DNA of 64,000 nucleotides from Synechococcus sp. PROS-7-1 (GTDB taxonomy: Bacteria; Cyanobacteriota; Cyanobacteriia; PCC-6307; Cyanobiaceae), in NCBI RefSeq assembly GCF_014279795.1, contig NZ_CP047945.1, forward strand, positions 242,572 to 306,571. Direction: 5' to 3'. The translations under genes and the position numbers were made by a program. Positions 55,730 to 64,000 of the stretch are shown piece by piece; the first letter of the stretch is position 1; each line of letters starts with the position of its first letter. Under the pieces are notes generated by a model that was not told where the DNA came from, did not search any database, and saw nothing but the letters and a program-made list of their open reading frames with translations.

Positions 55730-57162
55730 AACTTTATAAAATTTTTCTGAGCGATAGCAAAAAAAGATTGTTATTATTAACTTCTATATTGATTATTAAC
55801 TTTATCGCCTTCATCAATTCATCCTCAATTTATGAGTCTGAGGGCATTGCATTTTTCACATTTATATTTATCTCGGTTGTGACTATTAATACAAGAGAGG
55901 TTTCATTATTTAGATTTTATCTTTTCACGATTTTGGTTTTTTTGCTGATCCAGCCGTTCGCAAATCTATTCGGTTTCTTTGAATACCCTCCTGATAATGC
56001 TATTTTTGCTTTAGCGGGCATTATAATACCTGTAAGTGACTATACATTGTCTCAGTCTATTAAACTAGTAAGTTTACACATATGTTTTTGCTCTATTGGT
56101 TGGTGGCTTTCATATAAGTATTCTTTTTTCCCCCCAATAAATCTCATTAAAAGTTCTTTTTTAAATGTCAATATAAATACTAATAAAAGCTTGAACTCAG
56201 TCATCTCGCTACTCTTATTTTTTACTGTATTCATAGGCATGTCGATTTATTCATATGTCATGCTAAAGGGCTCTTTAAATTTTGGGTACACAGAAACATT
56301 TCACCTGGGAAATATAAACATGCCTAGGATATTGAGGGTATTTGAACTCTTATATCCTATTTCGGGTTCTTTCTTTTTGTATAACTCACGCACTACAAGA
56401 GGATACATTCTACGGTCTACAATATTTATTTTACCTTACCTGGTTATCGCAATATCAGGACAACGCGGCCCTATTATGGTGACAACGGTGTCACTTATTT
56501 ATTTGTTTTGTCACCAAAAAAGCTATATCCCTGCAATGAGACTAATTGTTGCAGGCACTTCAATGTTGTTGTTTTCTTCTTTCCTGGCAGTATTTAGAGT
56601 TTATCGTGATTTCGGCTATGCAATTAATACTATCAGTGATGATATTGGTAACATTGTGCTGCTATTCGCAGGGGAAATAGGCTCTTCTTTGGGAGTTATT
56701 TCATATACCATGGATAACATCCAGAAGTTTTTTAATTCAACGCCTTTCCTCTTAGGTTACCCAGCTGCAGTTTTTAATTTCGAAGAGAATTATACATTTT
56801 CAGCTCTCCAGTCAAAATCTTACCTCTCACAACATCTTACTTACTTATTAGATCCTCAAAAATTAATTCGAGGCTCCACGATTGGGTCATCTATTGTTGC
56901 AGAAACATTAGAGATTTCAGATCAATTCTACTTGTTTGGCGGTATTGTTTCCTTGGCGATAACATATTTTATTTTATGCTTTGTAAGAAAAGCTGGTAGC
57001 AGCCCGATCTTTTTCTTCATAAGCTTTATAATTACTAGCTCATATCTGTTTTCTCCACGTGGGTCAATATTTTCTTTTGTTAACAAAGAATTCGTGATAA
57101 CTGGTACTATATGCTTGACATATGCTATTTTAAAAAATATATGCAAGAGTAGTGAAGCTTAA
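55726..57162 (+). CDS. wzy: Wzy-like polysaccharide polymerase
   Basis: A 478-residue membrane protein with about 11-12 hydrophobic helices and a larger loop near residues 330-400. AISGQRGPIMVTTVSL near 243-258 and GSTIGSSIVAE near 381-391 resemble the Arg-containing periplasmic segments of Wzy/O-antigen polymerases. Such proteins are poorly conserved and are recognised by topology and location. Here it lies between a putative sialyltransferase and a GT4 gene in an operon with wzx, so polymerisation of the same repeat unit is likely. AT-rich. Confidence 0.75.
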   Translation: MKLYKIFLSDSKKRLLLLTSILIINFIAFINSSSIYESEGIAFFTFIFISVVTINTREVSLFRFYLFTILVFLLIQPFANLFGFFEYPPDNAIFALAGIIIPVSDYTLSQSIKLVSLHICFCSIGWWLSYKYSFFPPINLIKSSFLNVNINTNKSLNSVISLLLFFTVFIGMSIYSYVMLKGSLNFGYTETFHLGNINMPRILRVFELLYPISGSFFLYNSRTTRGYILRSTIFILPYLVIAISGQRGPIMVTTVSLIYLFCHQKSYIPAMRLIVAGTSMLLFSSFLAVFRVYRDFGYAINTISDDIGNIVLLFAGEIGSSLGVISYTMDNIQKFFNSTPFLLGYPAAVFNFEENYTFSALQSKSYLSQHLTYLLDPQKLIRGSTIGSSIVAETLEISDQFYLFGGIVSLAITYFILCFVRKAGSSPIFFFISFIITSSYLFSPRGSIFSFVNKEFVITGTICLTYAILKNICKSSEA

Positions 57163-58334
57163 TGCTTAGAAAAAGTATTTTACTTGTTGCGCCACTCGAT
57201 TTTACCGTATCATTATGCTGTAAATGGCTTATTATAAAATTCATTGAAAAAGGATTTGAAGTTCATGTACTTGCGCCGAGATCTCAACAACATATATATA
57301 GTGAGAATATTAGGTCTTACGGAGCCACTTATCACCCTGTGAAAATGAATAGACATTTTAATATATACGACGATTTTAAGTACTTATTTGCTATTTTCTC
57401 AAAGCTTATCTCTTTAAGATCATCGCTTTGTTTTTGTGTATGTACGAAGCCCAATATTTATGGTCCTATTGCTGCAAATATAGTGGGAACTCCGTCTTGT
57501 ATCTCTATATGGGGTAGAGGCACGCTTTTCCTGGATTCAAAAAATAAGATCAGACATGCTTACCGATTTCTAGGAAATATTCTTTACAGATTAGCATTTA
57601 ATCTTTCTTCGTTTGCTTGGCTTACAAACCCTAATGACTATGATTACTTTTTGAAGGAGGGTATTGCTAATGAATCAAAATCTTTGCTGACAAAAAATTA
57701 TGTTGATGAAGATATATATAAAATTACCCCTACATTAAAAGATAGAGGCAGGAAGTTCAAAGAAAAACTTGGCTTGAAAAACGAAGATTTTGTGGTAGTG
57801 CTTGTTGGCCGCATGATTTGGCCAAAAGGAATACAACAATTCTACGATTCAGCTGTAAAGTGCTATGATTTTAACGAAAAAATTAAATTTCTTCTTGTAG
57901 GCGCGCTAGAATTTACAAGTCCTGATGCAGTTGCTAGTGAAGTAATACTGGATATGGAAAAGCTTCCTAATTTTTCATGGTTAGGATTTAGAGAAAATAT
58001 ATTGGATATATACGCCTGCTCAAATATTGCTGTTTTACCTTCATACTATAGAGAAGGCGGTTACCCAAGAGCTTTGACAGAGCCAATGTCAATGCAAATA
58101 CCGGTAATCGGTTTAAATACTGAGGATTGCAGGGGACCAATCTCTCACAATTTTAATGGTTACTTAGTAGAAAAAGGTGATTCAGAGGCTCTGGCCAGCT
58201 ATATTATCGAGCTTTATGAGGACAGGGCAAAATTGAAAAAAATGGGGTACAATGCTAGGGCTACGATTGAAGAATCATTTAGCGAAAAAAAGATTGTGAA
58301 CCCAGTCGTAGAAAGAGCTATTGACTGTATATAG
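57162..58334 (+). CDS. Glycosyltransferase, GT4 family
   Basis: A 390-residue GT-B transferase. The C-terminal half has VLVGRMIWPKGIQQFYDS and the donor signature SYYREGGYPRALTEPMSMQIPVIG (EX7E). The N-terminal half has CTKPNIYGPIAANIVGTPSCIS, typical of the N-acetylgalactosaminyl/fucosamine-type GT4 branch (WbpX/PglA-like). Its ATG overlaps the preceding TAA by one base. It adds one sugar of the repeat unit; donor unknown. Codon use is AT-rich like the operon. Confidence 0.88.
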   Translation: MLRKSILLVAPLDFTVSLCCKWLIIKFIEKGFEVHVLAPRSQQHIYSENIRSYGATYHPVKMNRHFNIYDDFKYLFAIFSKLISLRSSLCFCVCTKPNIYGPIAANIVGTPSCISIWGRGTLFLDSKNKIRHAYRFLGNILYRLAFNLSSFAWLTNPNDYDYFLKEGIANESKSLLTKNYVDEDIYKITPTLKDRGRKFKEKLGLKNEDFVVVLVGRMIWPKGIQQFYDSAVKCYDFNEKIKFLLVGALEFTSPDAVASEVILDMEKLPNFSWLGFRENILDIYACSNIAVLPSYYREGGYPRALTEPMSMQIPVIGLNTEDCRGPISHNFNGYLVEKGDSEALASYIIELYEDRAKLKKMGYNARATIEESFSEKKIVNPVVERAIDCI

Positions 58335-58377
58335 TAATACAGTTTTCCACCCCACCTTTTGTTTATTGTTCACTAAA

Positions 58378-59490
58378 ATGAAAATCCCTTTTTTTGACTA
58401 TAAAAAGTATTGCAAAGAACTACCATACGCAGATCTTGTTTCTGAAACATTAAGTTCGGGCTATTTGATAGGTGGACCTGCAATATCTAAATTTGAAGAA
58501 GAAATCGTAAATTATACTGGAATTAAACATTGCATCACAGTCGGCAATGCAACTGATGCAATGGAAATAATCTTTGATTTTCTTGATTTACCCAAAGGCT
58601 CTGAAGTTATAGTACCAGCCCACACTATGATAGCAACAGCTTCAGCAGCTGTTTCCGCCGGCCTAAAAGTTAAACCTATAGACGTAAATTTTCGCTATGG
58701 ATTGTTGACTAGCAAGGAGTTATCGAATGTAAATCTTAGCAATGTATCAGCCTGTATGATTACACAACTAAACGGTATTTGTTCAGATATGGATGAAATA
58801 ATGAATCTTTTGAGGTCTAACTCAGTCCCCTTAGTTGAAGATTCTGCCCAAGGTATAGGATCTTTTTATAAAGGTACTCATGCAGGTGGTTTTGGAGTAG
58901 GTGGATGTCTATCTTTTTATCCTGCAAAAGTTTTAGGGTGTTTAGGTGATGGGGGAGCTATAATTACTAATAATGATGATTTGGCTTCATATGCTTACAG
59001 CGTAAGAGATCATGGCCGTGGCGTAGATCTTCAGCCTCTTTATTGGGGGAGGAACAGTAGACTTGATAGTCTTAATGCAAATATTTTGTTAACAAGGTTG
59101 TTGAATATTGATTACTATATTGAAAAGCGTCGCCGGCTTGCATCTCTATATGATAATAATCTTTCTGCCTTGCAGGACCAAGGCGTTCTTAAGTTGCCGG
59201 CCAAACACTCAGTTGCCAGTGATAATCCTTCTACGTATCAAAATTATGAAGTACTTGCAGAAAAAAGTAGTGACTTGATGGCTTTTCTTAAAGATAAAGG
59301 TATCGGAACAATACGACAGTGGGGTGGATTTTCTATAGCTCATTTAAGAAACTTAGGCTTTAATATAGACAATTATCCGCGTACATTAGACCAATTTGAT
59401 CGAATGTTTTTACTGCCCATGAACCATATGCTTGAAGAAGAAGAAATTATATATATCACGCAATCAATCACTGAATTCTATGGGGCATAA
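58378..59490 (+). CDS. DegT/DnrJ/EryC1-type sugar aminotransferase
   Basis: A 370-residue PLP enzyme that normally aminates a keto-sugar nucleotide using glutamate. Landmarks: ETLSSGYLIGGPAISKFEEE, GNATDAMEI, VPAHTMIATASAAVSAGLKV, the PLP-ring Asp in VEDSAQGIGS, and the Schiff-base Lys184 in SFYPAKVLG followed by GDGGAI. The chain is complete. ATG 58378 (MKIPFFDYKKY) is preferred; 19 codons of open frame upstream look random. It sits directly before the split transketolase genes (3-base gap), forming a three-gene sugar-building module. The amino position it sets is unknown. Confidence 0.92.
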   Translation: MKIPFFDYKKYCKELPYADLVSETLSSGYLIGGPAISKFEEEIVNYTGIKHCITVGNATDAMEIIFDFLDLPKGSEVIVPAHTMIATASAAVSAGLKVKPIDVNFRYGLLTSKELSNVNLSNVSACMITQLNGICSDMDEIMNLLRSNSVPLVEDSAQGIGSFYKGTHAGGFGVGGCLSFYPAKVLGCLGDGGAIITNNDDLASYAYSVRDHGRGVDLQPLYWGRNSRLDSLNANILLTRLLNIDYYIEKRRRLASLYDNNLSALQDQGVLKLPAKHSVASDNPSTYQNYEVLAEKSSDLMAFLKDKGIGTIRQWGGFSIAHLRNLGFNIDNYPRTLDQFDRMFLLPMNHMLEEEEIIYITQSITEFYGA

Positions 59491-59493
59491 GTA

Positions 59494-60294
59494 ATGGATT
59501 CTCTCACTCTTTCAAAAAAAATACGTTTACAAGCACTAAATATGTGCTCAAAGGGTAAATCATCGCACATTGGCTCTATTCTTTCTTGTGCTGATATATT
59601 GGCTGTACTTTATTCGAATTTCATCAATTATGACGTAGTAAATCCTAAATCCCAATCTAGAGATAGGTTTGTGATGAGTAAGGGACACGCAGGCGCCGGT
59701 TTGTATGCTACTTTAGCGTGTCTAGGTTTTGTTGATACATCTATATTAAATACTCACTATCAAAATGGTTCTTATCTTTCGGGTCATGTGTGTCATAAAT
59801 TATTTCCAGGTATAGAGGTCTCTACAGGTTCACTAGGTCATGGCTTGCCAATATCATGTGGTATTGCGCAGGCCTTAAAGTTACAAAAATCAGATTCAAA
59901 TGTTTATGTTCTCATGAGTGACGGAGAATTAGATGAAGGATCAAATTGGGAAGCATTTTTATATTCTTCGCACCATCGACTTGACAATTTATATGTATTT
60001 ATTGATAGAAATTTTCTTCAGAGCATTGAATCTACTGAAGAGACCTTAGCTTTAGAGCCGTTGACATCTAAATTTGAATCTTTTGGATGGTATGTTGCAA
60101 CACTTGATGGCCATTCCCACGAAGATTTAAGTGTTAATATTCAAAAATCAGCGCTCATAAAAGATAAACCCAAGATATTTATATGCAATACTATTAAGGG
60201 TAAAGGTGTTGATTTCATGGAAAACAAAGTCCTTTGGCATTATAGATCTCCGTCCGCAAACGAACTTAGTCTAGCTACTGATTTGCTATCATGA
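59494..60294 (+). CDS. Transketolase N-terminal (TPP-binding) subunit
   Basis: A 266-residue protein equal to the N-terminal third of transketolase. GKSSHIGSILSCADILAVLY near 21-40 and SKGHAGAGLYATLACLG near 62-78 are cofactor and substrate contacts. The TPP motif reads SDGELDEGSNWEA from Ser142, with Ser in place of the usual first Gly. HRLDNLYVFIDRNFLQS follows. Its partner is the next gene (4-base overlap). Together they would transfer a two-carbon ketol unit. Central metabolism uses a full-length enzyme, so this split pair is probably dedicated to the glycan pathway. Confidence 0.9.
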   Translation: MDSLTLSKKIRLQALNMCSKGKSSHIGSILSCADILAVLYSNFINYDVVNPKSQSRDRFVMSKGHAGAGLYATLACLGFVDTSILNTHYQNGSYLSGHVCHKLFPGIEVSTGSLGHGLPISCGIAQALKLQKSDSNVYVLMSDGELDEGSNWEAFLYSSHHRLDNLYVFIDRNFLQSIESTEETLALEPLTSKFESFGWYVATLDGHSHEDLSVNIQKSALIKDKPKIFICNTIKGKGVDFMENKVLWHYRSPSANELSLATDLLS

Positions 60295-61181
60295 GAGATA
60301 AACTTGTCCAATTGATCCACAATTCTTTGCTTTCTGACAGCAAATCTGTTCTGCTTACCGCAGATTTAGGTTATAGTGTTTTTGATGTATTTGAAGAATT
60401 TAGAGATTCTCAGTATTTTAATGTTGGAGTCTCAGAGCAACTAATGGCTTCTATGTCTTGTGGATTAGCACTTGAGGGAATGAAAGTTTTTTGTTATAGT
60501 ATTGGTGTTTTTCCCACTTTGCGTTGCCTTGAGCAAATAAGAAATGACGTTACTTATCATGAAAATGATGTGACATTTATTTCTAGTGGTGCTGGCTTTA
60601 GTTATGGAGCCTTAGGTATGTCTCATCATTGCGTACAAGATATAGGCTTTGTCTCATCTATCCCGGGTATCACTATATGTACTCCGGCCAACGAATTTGA
60701 GCTTGATTTAGCATATCCCTTGCTTAATGGACCGTGTTATCTTCGAATTGATAAAAGCATTTGCGATCATCAGCCAGAAGATATATCTCTTGGGATCGAC
60801 ATTATTAAGTATGCTTCGTCATCGAGTGTCTCTGCCCCTAAGGTCTCTGTTCTCTTCCATGGTTCAATCGGATCAATCGCTTTTCAGTGTATTGATAATA
60901 ATTCTTTTGATCTATATAGTGTTCCATGCCTGAAGCGTTCTGTAGGCTTAGACAAAGTTATATGCGACTCCGATTATATAATTACAATAGAAGAGCACTC
61001 CATTTGCAATGGCTTTGCATCTTTCATATCATCTCTAATCATTCAACTTAATAGTAAGGTTAAGCTTTTACCAATTGCTTTACCGCATGAGCATTCTTCT
61101 GTTGTTGGAACACAATCATATCTCCGAGAGCATTATGATTTGACCTCTAATCATCTTCAATCACTCTTAAATTTATTATGA
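60291..61181 (+). CDS. Transketolase C-terminal (pyrimidine-binding) subunit
   Basis: A 296-residue protein equal to the Pyr and C-terminal domains of transketolase. LLTADLGYSVFD opens the domain. FNVGVSEQLMASMSCGLALEG near 43-63 carries the Glu that activates thiamine diphosphate. SSGAGFSYGALGMSHHCVQDIGF has the substrate His cluster, and CTPANEFELDLAYPLL follows. The C-terminal regulatory-type domain is short but present (IEEHSICNGFAS). It must pair with the upstream subunit. It overlaps the sugar-phosphate transferase gene by 4 bases. Confidence 0.9.
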   Translation: MRDKLVQLIHNSLLSDSKSVLLTADLGYSVFDVFEEFRDSQYFNVGVSEQLMASMSCGLALEGMKVFCYSIGVFPTLRCLEQIRNDVTYHENDVTFISSGAGFSYGALGMSHHCVQDIGFVSSIPGITICTPANEFELDLAYPLLNGPCYLRIDKSICDHQPEDISLGIDIIKYASSSSVSAPKVSVLFHGSIGSIAFQCIDNNSFDLYSVPCLKRSVGLDKVICDSDYIITIEEHSICNGFASFISSLIIQLNSKVKLLPIALPHEHSSVVGTQSYLREHYDLTSNHLQSLLNLL

Positions 61182-61903
61182 AAAATATTCTTGAACGACT
61201 TCTTGCGTTTGTTGTTTTATTTTTGCTGACCCCGTTGCTTTCTGTATTTTTGTTGTTAATATTTTTAGAAGATCCCTCTTCATCACCTATTTATGTTCAG
61301 CAAAGGGTTGGTAAACACGGTAAATTATTTAGACTTTATAAGTTACGTTCAATGCGACCCTTGAAATCTGTAAACTTTACATCAACGAGTTCAAAAGATC
61401 CGCGAATCCTTAAAACGGGTAGAATAATTCGTAAAATCAAGTTAGACGAGATACCTCAACTTGTGAATATAATTTTTGGAACAATGTCTTTCGTAGGCCC
61501 TCGCCCAAATGTTCAGGTTGACGTGGATTTATATACCCCCTATGAGCGTACACTTTTACAATACTTGCCTGGAATAACCGACCCTTCTTCTATTATTTTT
61601 AGCGATGAGTCTTCTATTCTTGAGCCTTATTCATCCCCAGATTTGGCATACAATAAACTTATAAGGCCTTGGAAAAACGTCTTTGCGCTCCGTTATTTCA
61701 AAGACAATACTTCTTTAACAGATTTTCTAGTTATTATTCTTACTTTTATGTCAGGTATAAATAGAGTCAATGCACTTCGGCTCGTTTCGAAAATTCTTAA
61801 ATGCCCTTCGAATTCTATCTACTCTAATGTTGCAAAAAGATCTATCCCACTTGAACAAGTAATCATAGATCCTCCCGTTTCAGCCTCGTCTATATCTTGG
61901 TAG
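61178..61903 (+). CDS. Undecaprenyl-phosphate sugar-1-phosphate transferase (initiating PHPT)
   Basis: A 241-residue bacterial sugar transferase (PglC/WcaJ catalytic-domain size) that places the first sugar phosphate on undecaprenyl phosphate. A single N-terminal membrane segment (residues 5-30) is followed by VQQRVGKHGKLFRLYKLRSM, then KLDEIPQLVNIIFGTMSFVGPRP, the family's hallmark. The C-terminal tail is longer than in PglC and Ser-rich. It would start the repeat unit that the operon's transferases extend and Wzx flips. Strongly AT-rich. Confidence 0.92.
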   Translation: MKNILERLLAFVVLFLLTPLLSVFLLLIFLEDPSSSPIYVQQRVGKHGKLFRLYKLRSMRPLKSVNFTSTSSKDPRILKTGRIIRKIKLDEIPQLVNIIFGTMSFVGPRPNVQVDVDLYTPYERTLLQYLPGITDPSSIIFSDESSILEPYSSPDLAYNKLIRPWKNVFALRYFKDNTSLTDFLVIILTFMSGINRVNALRLVSKILKCPSNSIYSNVAKRSIPLEQVIIDPPVSASSISW

Positions 61904-61907
61904 AATT

Positions 61908-63017
61908 ATGATTATTCCCTTGACCAAAGGTAGAGATGCGATCTATCTAGTCGTAAAACATATACTTGATTCGAGGAATCCGCATGAGCTTCGTCAAGTT
62001 ACTGTATATATGCAATCTTATACATGTTTTGCTGTCTTGCAGCCGCTAATTAATTTAGACTTAACCATTATTGTTTTAAGTCCTACCTTGACATATGAAC
62101 CTCCTTCAATTTCAACAATCAATAAAGCCTTAGACGTAAACTCATTAAATATTTTTATTGCCCAGGAGACTTTCGGAAGGCAAATTCCGCATACTCTTAT
62201 TGATTTCCTCCATAAGTCTTTTGATTACATTTTAATTGACAGTTGTCACTCTTCGATACATAATCTCTATCATGAAATGTATTATTACTCTTCTAAGGTT
62301 ATTGGAAGATTTTTTTCTTTTGAATACGGCAAGCCTTTATCTTTAGGTATGGGTGGGGCTTTGTCGCTCAATCCAAATTGCAATGTCCACCACTCTTTGA
62401 TGAATGGTTATAGCAAGCTTTTTACTTCAAGATCAACTCCTGCCTATTTTGTAGTTAAATCTTTTGTTATAAACATTTTATATGTTTGGCTTCTTAGGTT
62501 TTCTCCACCTTTGATTATCTGGCTTTTATTAGTATTGAAATCTAAGTCTAGGGGTAATGTCAATTCTTTGAAGATTCATGATTTGTATCACTGCAGGCCT
62601 CCGTCTAATCTGTTGGTTCACTTTATTTCTTGTCTTGTTGAATCTCCTTCTGCAACGAGAAATTTGCGGATTTGGAGTGCTATAGATCTTGCCCTTTTCC
62701 CTCAGCTGCGAAATTCTAATTACGCAAATAACCCATACTTAGTCATTAATTTAGGCAACAAAAATGAAGCATTTAATTTTCTTTCAAAGCATGGAATAGT
62801 GACATACACTTGGTTCGACACGCCAATTCATCCGCTTTGTACTAGTGAGATTTCTCGGATTTTGCTTGATAATTCTAATATCGTTATTTGCGATGGAATG
62901 TCTGTTTCATCTGCACTTTCTTGTAGTACTTTAGTCATTCCCACAAAGTTTTTGAAAAATATTAATCACTTGTTTTCTCTGCTTGATGAATCATGTGTGC
63001 CTTATTCATTGATATGA
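61908..63017 (+). CDS. Divergent DegT-like aminotransferase with hydrophobic insert
   Basis: A 369-residue protein with the outline of the DegT/DnrJ/EryC1 fold. KGRDAIYLVVKHIL and YMQSYTCFAVLQPLI form the N-terminal part, IDSCHSS (Asp111) replaces the usual EDxA segment for the PLP ring, and FFSFEYGKPLSLGMGGAL supplies a candidate Schiff-base Lys142. Residues about 170-205 form two strongly hydrophobic segments (YFVVKSFVINILYVWLL and PPLIIWLLLVL), unusual for a soluble aminotransferase and suggesting membrane association. It follows the initiating transferase by 4 bases and overlaps the GNAT gene by 4. It could act on a lipid-linked sugar or be an inactive relative. Confidence 0.6.
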   Translation: MIIPLTKGRDAIYLVVKHILDSRNPHELRQVTVYMQSYTCFAVLQPLINLDLTIIVLSPTLTYEPPSISTINKALDVNSLNIFIAQETFGRQIPHTLIDFLHKSFDYILIDSCHSSIHNLYHEMYYYSSKVIGRFFSFEYGKPLSLGMGGALSLNPNCNVHHSLMNGYSKLFTSRSTPAYFVVKSFVINILYVWLLRFSPPLIIWLLLVLKSKSRGNVNSLKIHDLYHCRPPSNLLVHFISCLVESPSATRNLRIWSAIDLALFPQLRNSNYANNPYLVINLGNKNEAFNFLSKHGIVTYTWFDTPIHPLCTSEISRILLDNSNIVICDGMSVSSALSCSTLVIPTKFLKNINHLFSLLDESCVPYSLI

Positions 63018-63673
63018 ATATTGTTGAATCCTGCACTTTTAGGCGTCTTGAGCTTGCGGATGTCCCAGAGCTTGTCAGTCTTCACAAATCTTCTTTCGAG
63101 TTTGGTGTTACTCAAGCTTTTGGTGATGATTATTTGTTTTCTCTGTATTCCGAATTAGTTGCATCTTCGCGCATTGCTTTGGCTGCTGTTCTGCCGGTTT
63201 CTCAATCTTTAATTGGCTTTATTATTGGTGACGTTGATGTTCGGCCGCCGGCCTCAAGAAAAACTTCGACTGTCGATCATTTATTGTCATGCTTCCTTGT
63301 CTTCAGGTATTTTCGATATCTACGAAAGTTGATCTTGTTCTTGTTTAGAAAATTTCCCTCCGTTAGTAGTATTATTTGTTTTTCTATTCTAACCTTTTTT
63401 CATCGTATAAGATCTTATTTTGTTTTGCCTCGAAATTTCAGTACCTCGACCTTAAGTCACTTTGCCGTGAACTCTTGTTATCGCTCTCTTGGCGTTGGTC
63501 GCGCTCTTCTGTCTCATTATATCTTCCACTGCAGAAGCTATGGTGTTAACTGCATTGTCACCCGCACTCATAATAAGCGATTGTTTGATTACTATTGCTC
63601 TAACTACAGTATTCACCGCGTTGTTGTAACTTCTTTTTCGGGTTTCTCTATTCACACCATTCTGTTTTCTTGA
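63014..63673 (+). CDS. GNAT-type N-acetyltransferase with hydrophobic insert
   Basis: A 219-residue GNAT-fold protein. FRRLELADVPELVSLHKSSF opens the fold, and the acetyl-CoA motif is YRSLGVGRALLSHYIF near residues 155-170, followed by CIVTRTHNKRLFDYYCS. Between the two halves (about residues 85-140) is a hydrophobic, Phe/Arg-rich insert able to form membrane segments, not usual in GNATs. ATG 63014 overlaps the preceding stop; an ATG seven codons upstream is possible. As last gene after a DegT-like gene it probably acetylates an amino sugar. Substrate unknown. Confidence 0.72.
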   Translation: MNIVESCTFRRLELADVPELVSLHKSSFEFGVTQAFGDDYLFSLYSELVASSRIALAAVLPVSQSLIGFIIGDVDVRPPASRKTSTVDHLLSCFLVFRYFRYLRKLILFLFRKFPSVSSIICFSILTFFHRIRSYFVLPRNFSTSTLSHFAVNSCYRSLGVGRALLSHYIFHCRSYGVNCIVTRTHNKRLFDYYCSNYSIHRVVVTSFSGFSIHTILFS

Positions 63674-63894
63674 ATGCTTTCTCTCTTTGCTCCGACTTGC
63701 TCTTTTGAATTTAGCGCCTTTTCGTGAGAATCTTGAGCGTAGTTTTTGCTATTTTTGAGGCATGCTATTCACTCCACTTTTCTCTGGAGCATTTCTTGTT
63801 TTTTGATTTCGGTGCTTTCTCGGAGGCCAGGTGATTGATGCCAACCTCAAAGGCGTGTGCTTGGTTGGTAAAGACTTTGTGCAACGTTTTGGTT
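63674..63894. other. Non-coding region after the operon
   Basis: About 220 bases, T-rich on the + strand. CTCCA (63772-63776) and TGGAG (63785-63789) form a short inverted repeat followed within 20 bases by a T-rich stretch, a possible weak operon terminator. No gene is seen. Composition rises in G+C toward the right edge. Confidence 0.35.
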
Positions 63895-64000
63895 TCAATG
63901 CTCAGCTTTTGGTTTGACAGGTTTTGCTTGAGGGGTGTCGACAGAGTGAGCGTCTTCCTCTGGCTGGATCAACACGTTGCCATTCCCTTTGCCGTGGCTT
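63895..64000 (-). CDS. Possible C-terminal end of a gene entering from beyond the window
   Basis: A - strand frame is open from the right edge to a TGA at 63895-63897, giving 34 residues with a Lys/Pro/Glu-rich end (VDTPQAKPVKPKAEH). The hydrophilic, extended tail looks like a real protein C terminus and the base composition is again richer in G+C, but the piece is too short to assign to a family. Confidence 0.3.
   Translation of the reverse strand, partial: SHGKGNGNVLIQPEEDAHSVDTPQAKPVKPKAEH

Overview
The window is cyanobacterial and most likely comes from a marine or coastal picocyanobacterium (Synechococcus/Cyanobium type). Evidence: a ferredoxin-type heme oxygenase, the glycolate dehydrogenase subunits GlcE and GlcF, a phosphoketolase, the FAD-oxidoreductase/SelD fusion found in this group, very tight gene packing with many start/stop overlaps, and a G+C-rich base composition over the first 46 kb. 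No rRNA, tRNA, CRISPR array, intact insertion sequence or phage gene was seen.

Layout. (1) 1-13.7 kb is housekeeping: phosphoketolase (cut by the window edge), a cation/proton antiporter, an alpha/beta hydrolase, an aldose epimerase, GlcE and GlcF with a four-carbon acid-sugar kinase gene between them, isocitrate dehydrogenase, a GtrB-like transferase facing a GtrA-ChbG fusion, and heme oxygenase. (2) 13.7-23.3 kb is a + strand run of five glycosyltransferases, an ABC exporter and a sulfotransferase, joined by overlapping starts and stops. (3) 23.3-35.6 kb holds two paralogous polytopic membrane proteins, the complete CMP-KDO set (kdsA, kdsB, kdsC, kdsD), further glycosyltransferases, a second sulfotransferase, a CCA-adding enzyme and an O-antigen ligase/polymerase-like protein. 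(4) 35.6-41.2 kb holds a UvrD/PcrA helicase, the SelD fusion and galE. (5) 42.3-46.4 kb is a three-gene surface-polysaccharide export operon: OPX protein, chain-length protein and a beta-barrel-like protein.

(6) From about 46.7 kb the window becomes an AT-rich accessory island. It opens with a decayed gmd gene carrying two tiny hairpin insertions. A nonulosonate (sialic-acid-like) locus follows: a CMP-sugar synthase, a lipoprotein GH33 sialidase on the opposite strand, and a CBS-NeuB-SAF-epimerase fusion that is itself G+C-rich. From 53.2 to 63.7 kb there is one compact ten-gene operon. It encodes a Wzx flippase, a GT52-like putative sialyltransferase, a Wzy-like polymerase, a GT4 transferase, a DegT aminotransferase, a split transketolase pair, an initiating sugar-phosphate transferase, a divergent DegT-like protein and a GNAT protein; the last two carry hydrophobic inserts.

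Taken together, the right end looks like a self-contained Wzx/Wzy glycan system. Its own aminotransferase/transketolase module would make an unusual sugar, a CMP-nonulosonate supply would feed a sialyltransferase, and an outward-facing sialidase could trim the product. The OPX/chain-length operon next door could export it. The enzyme families are read from sequence motifs; the pathway and the glycan are inference.
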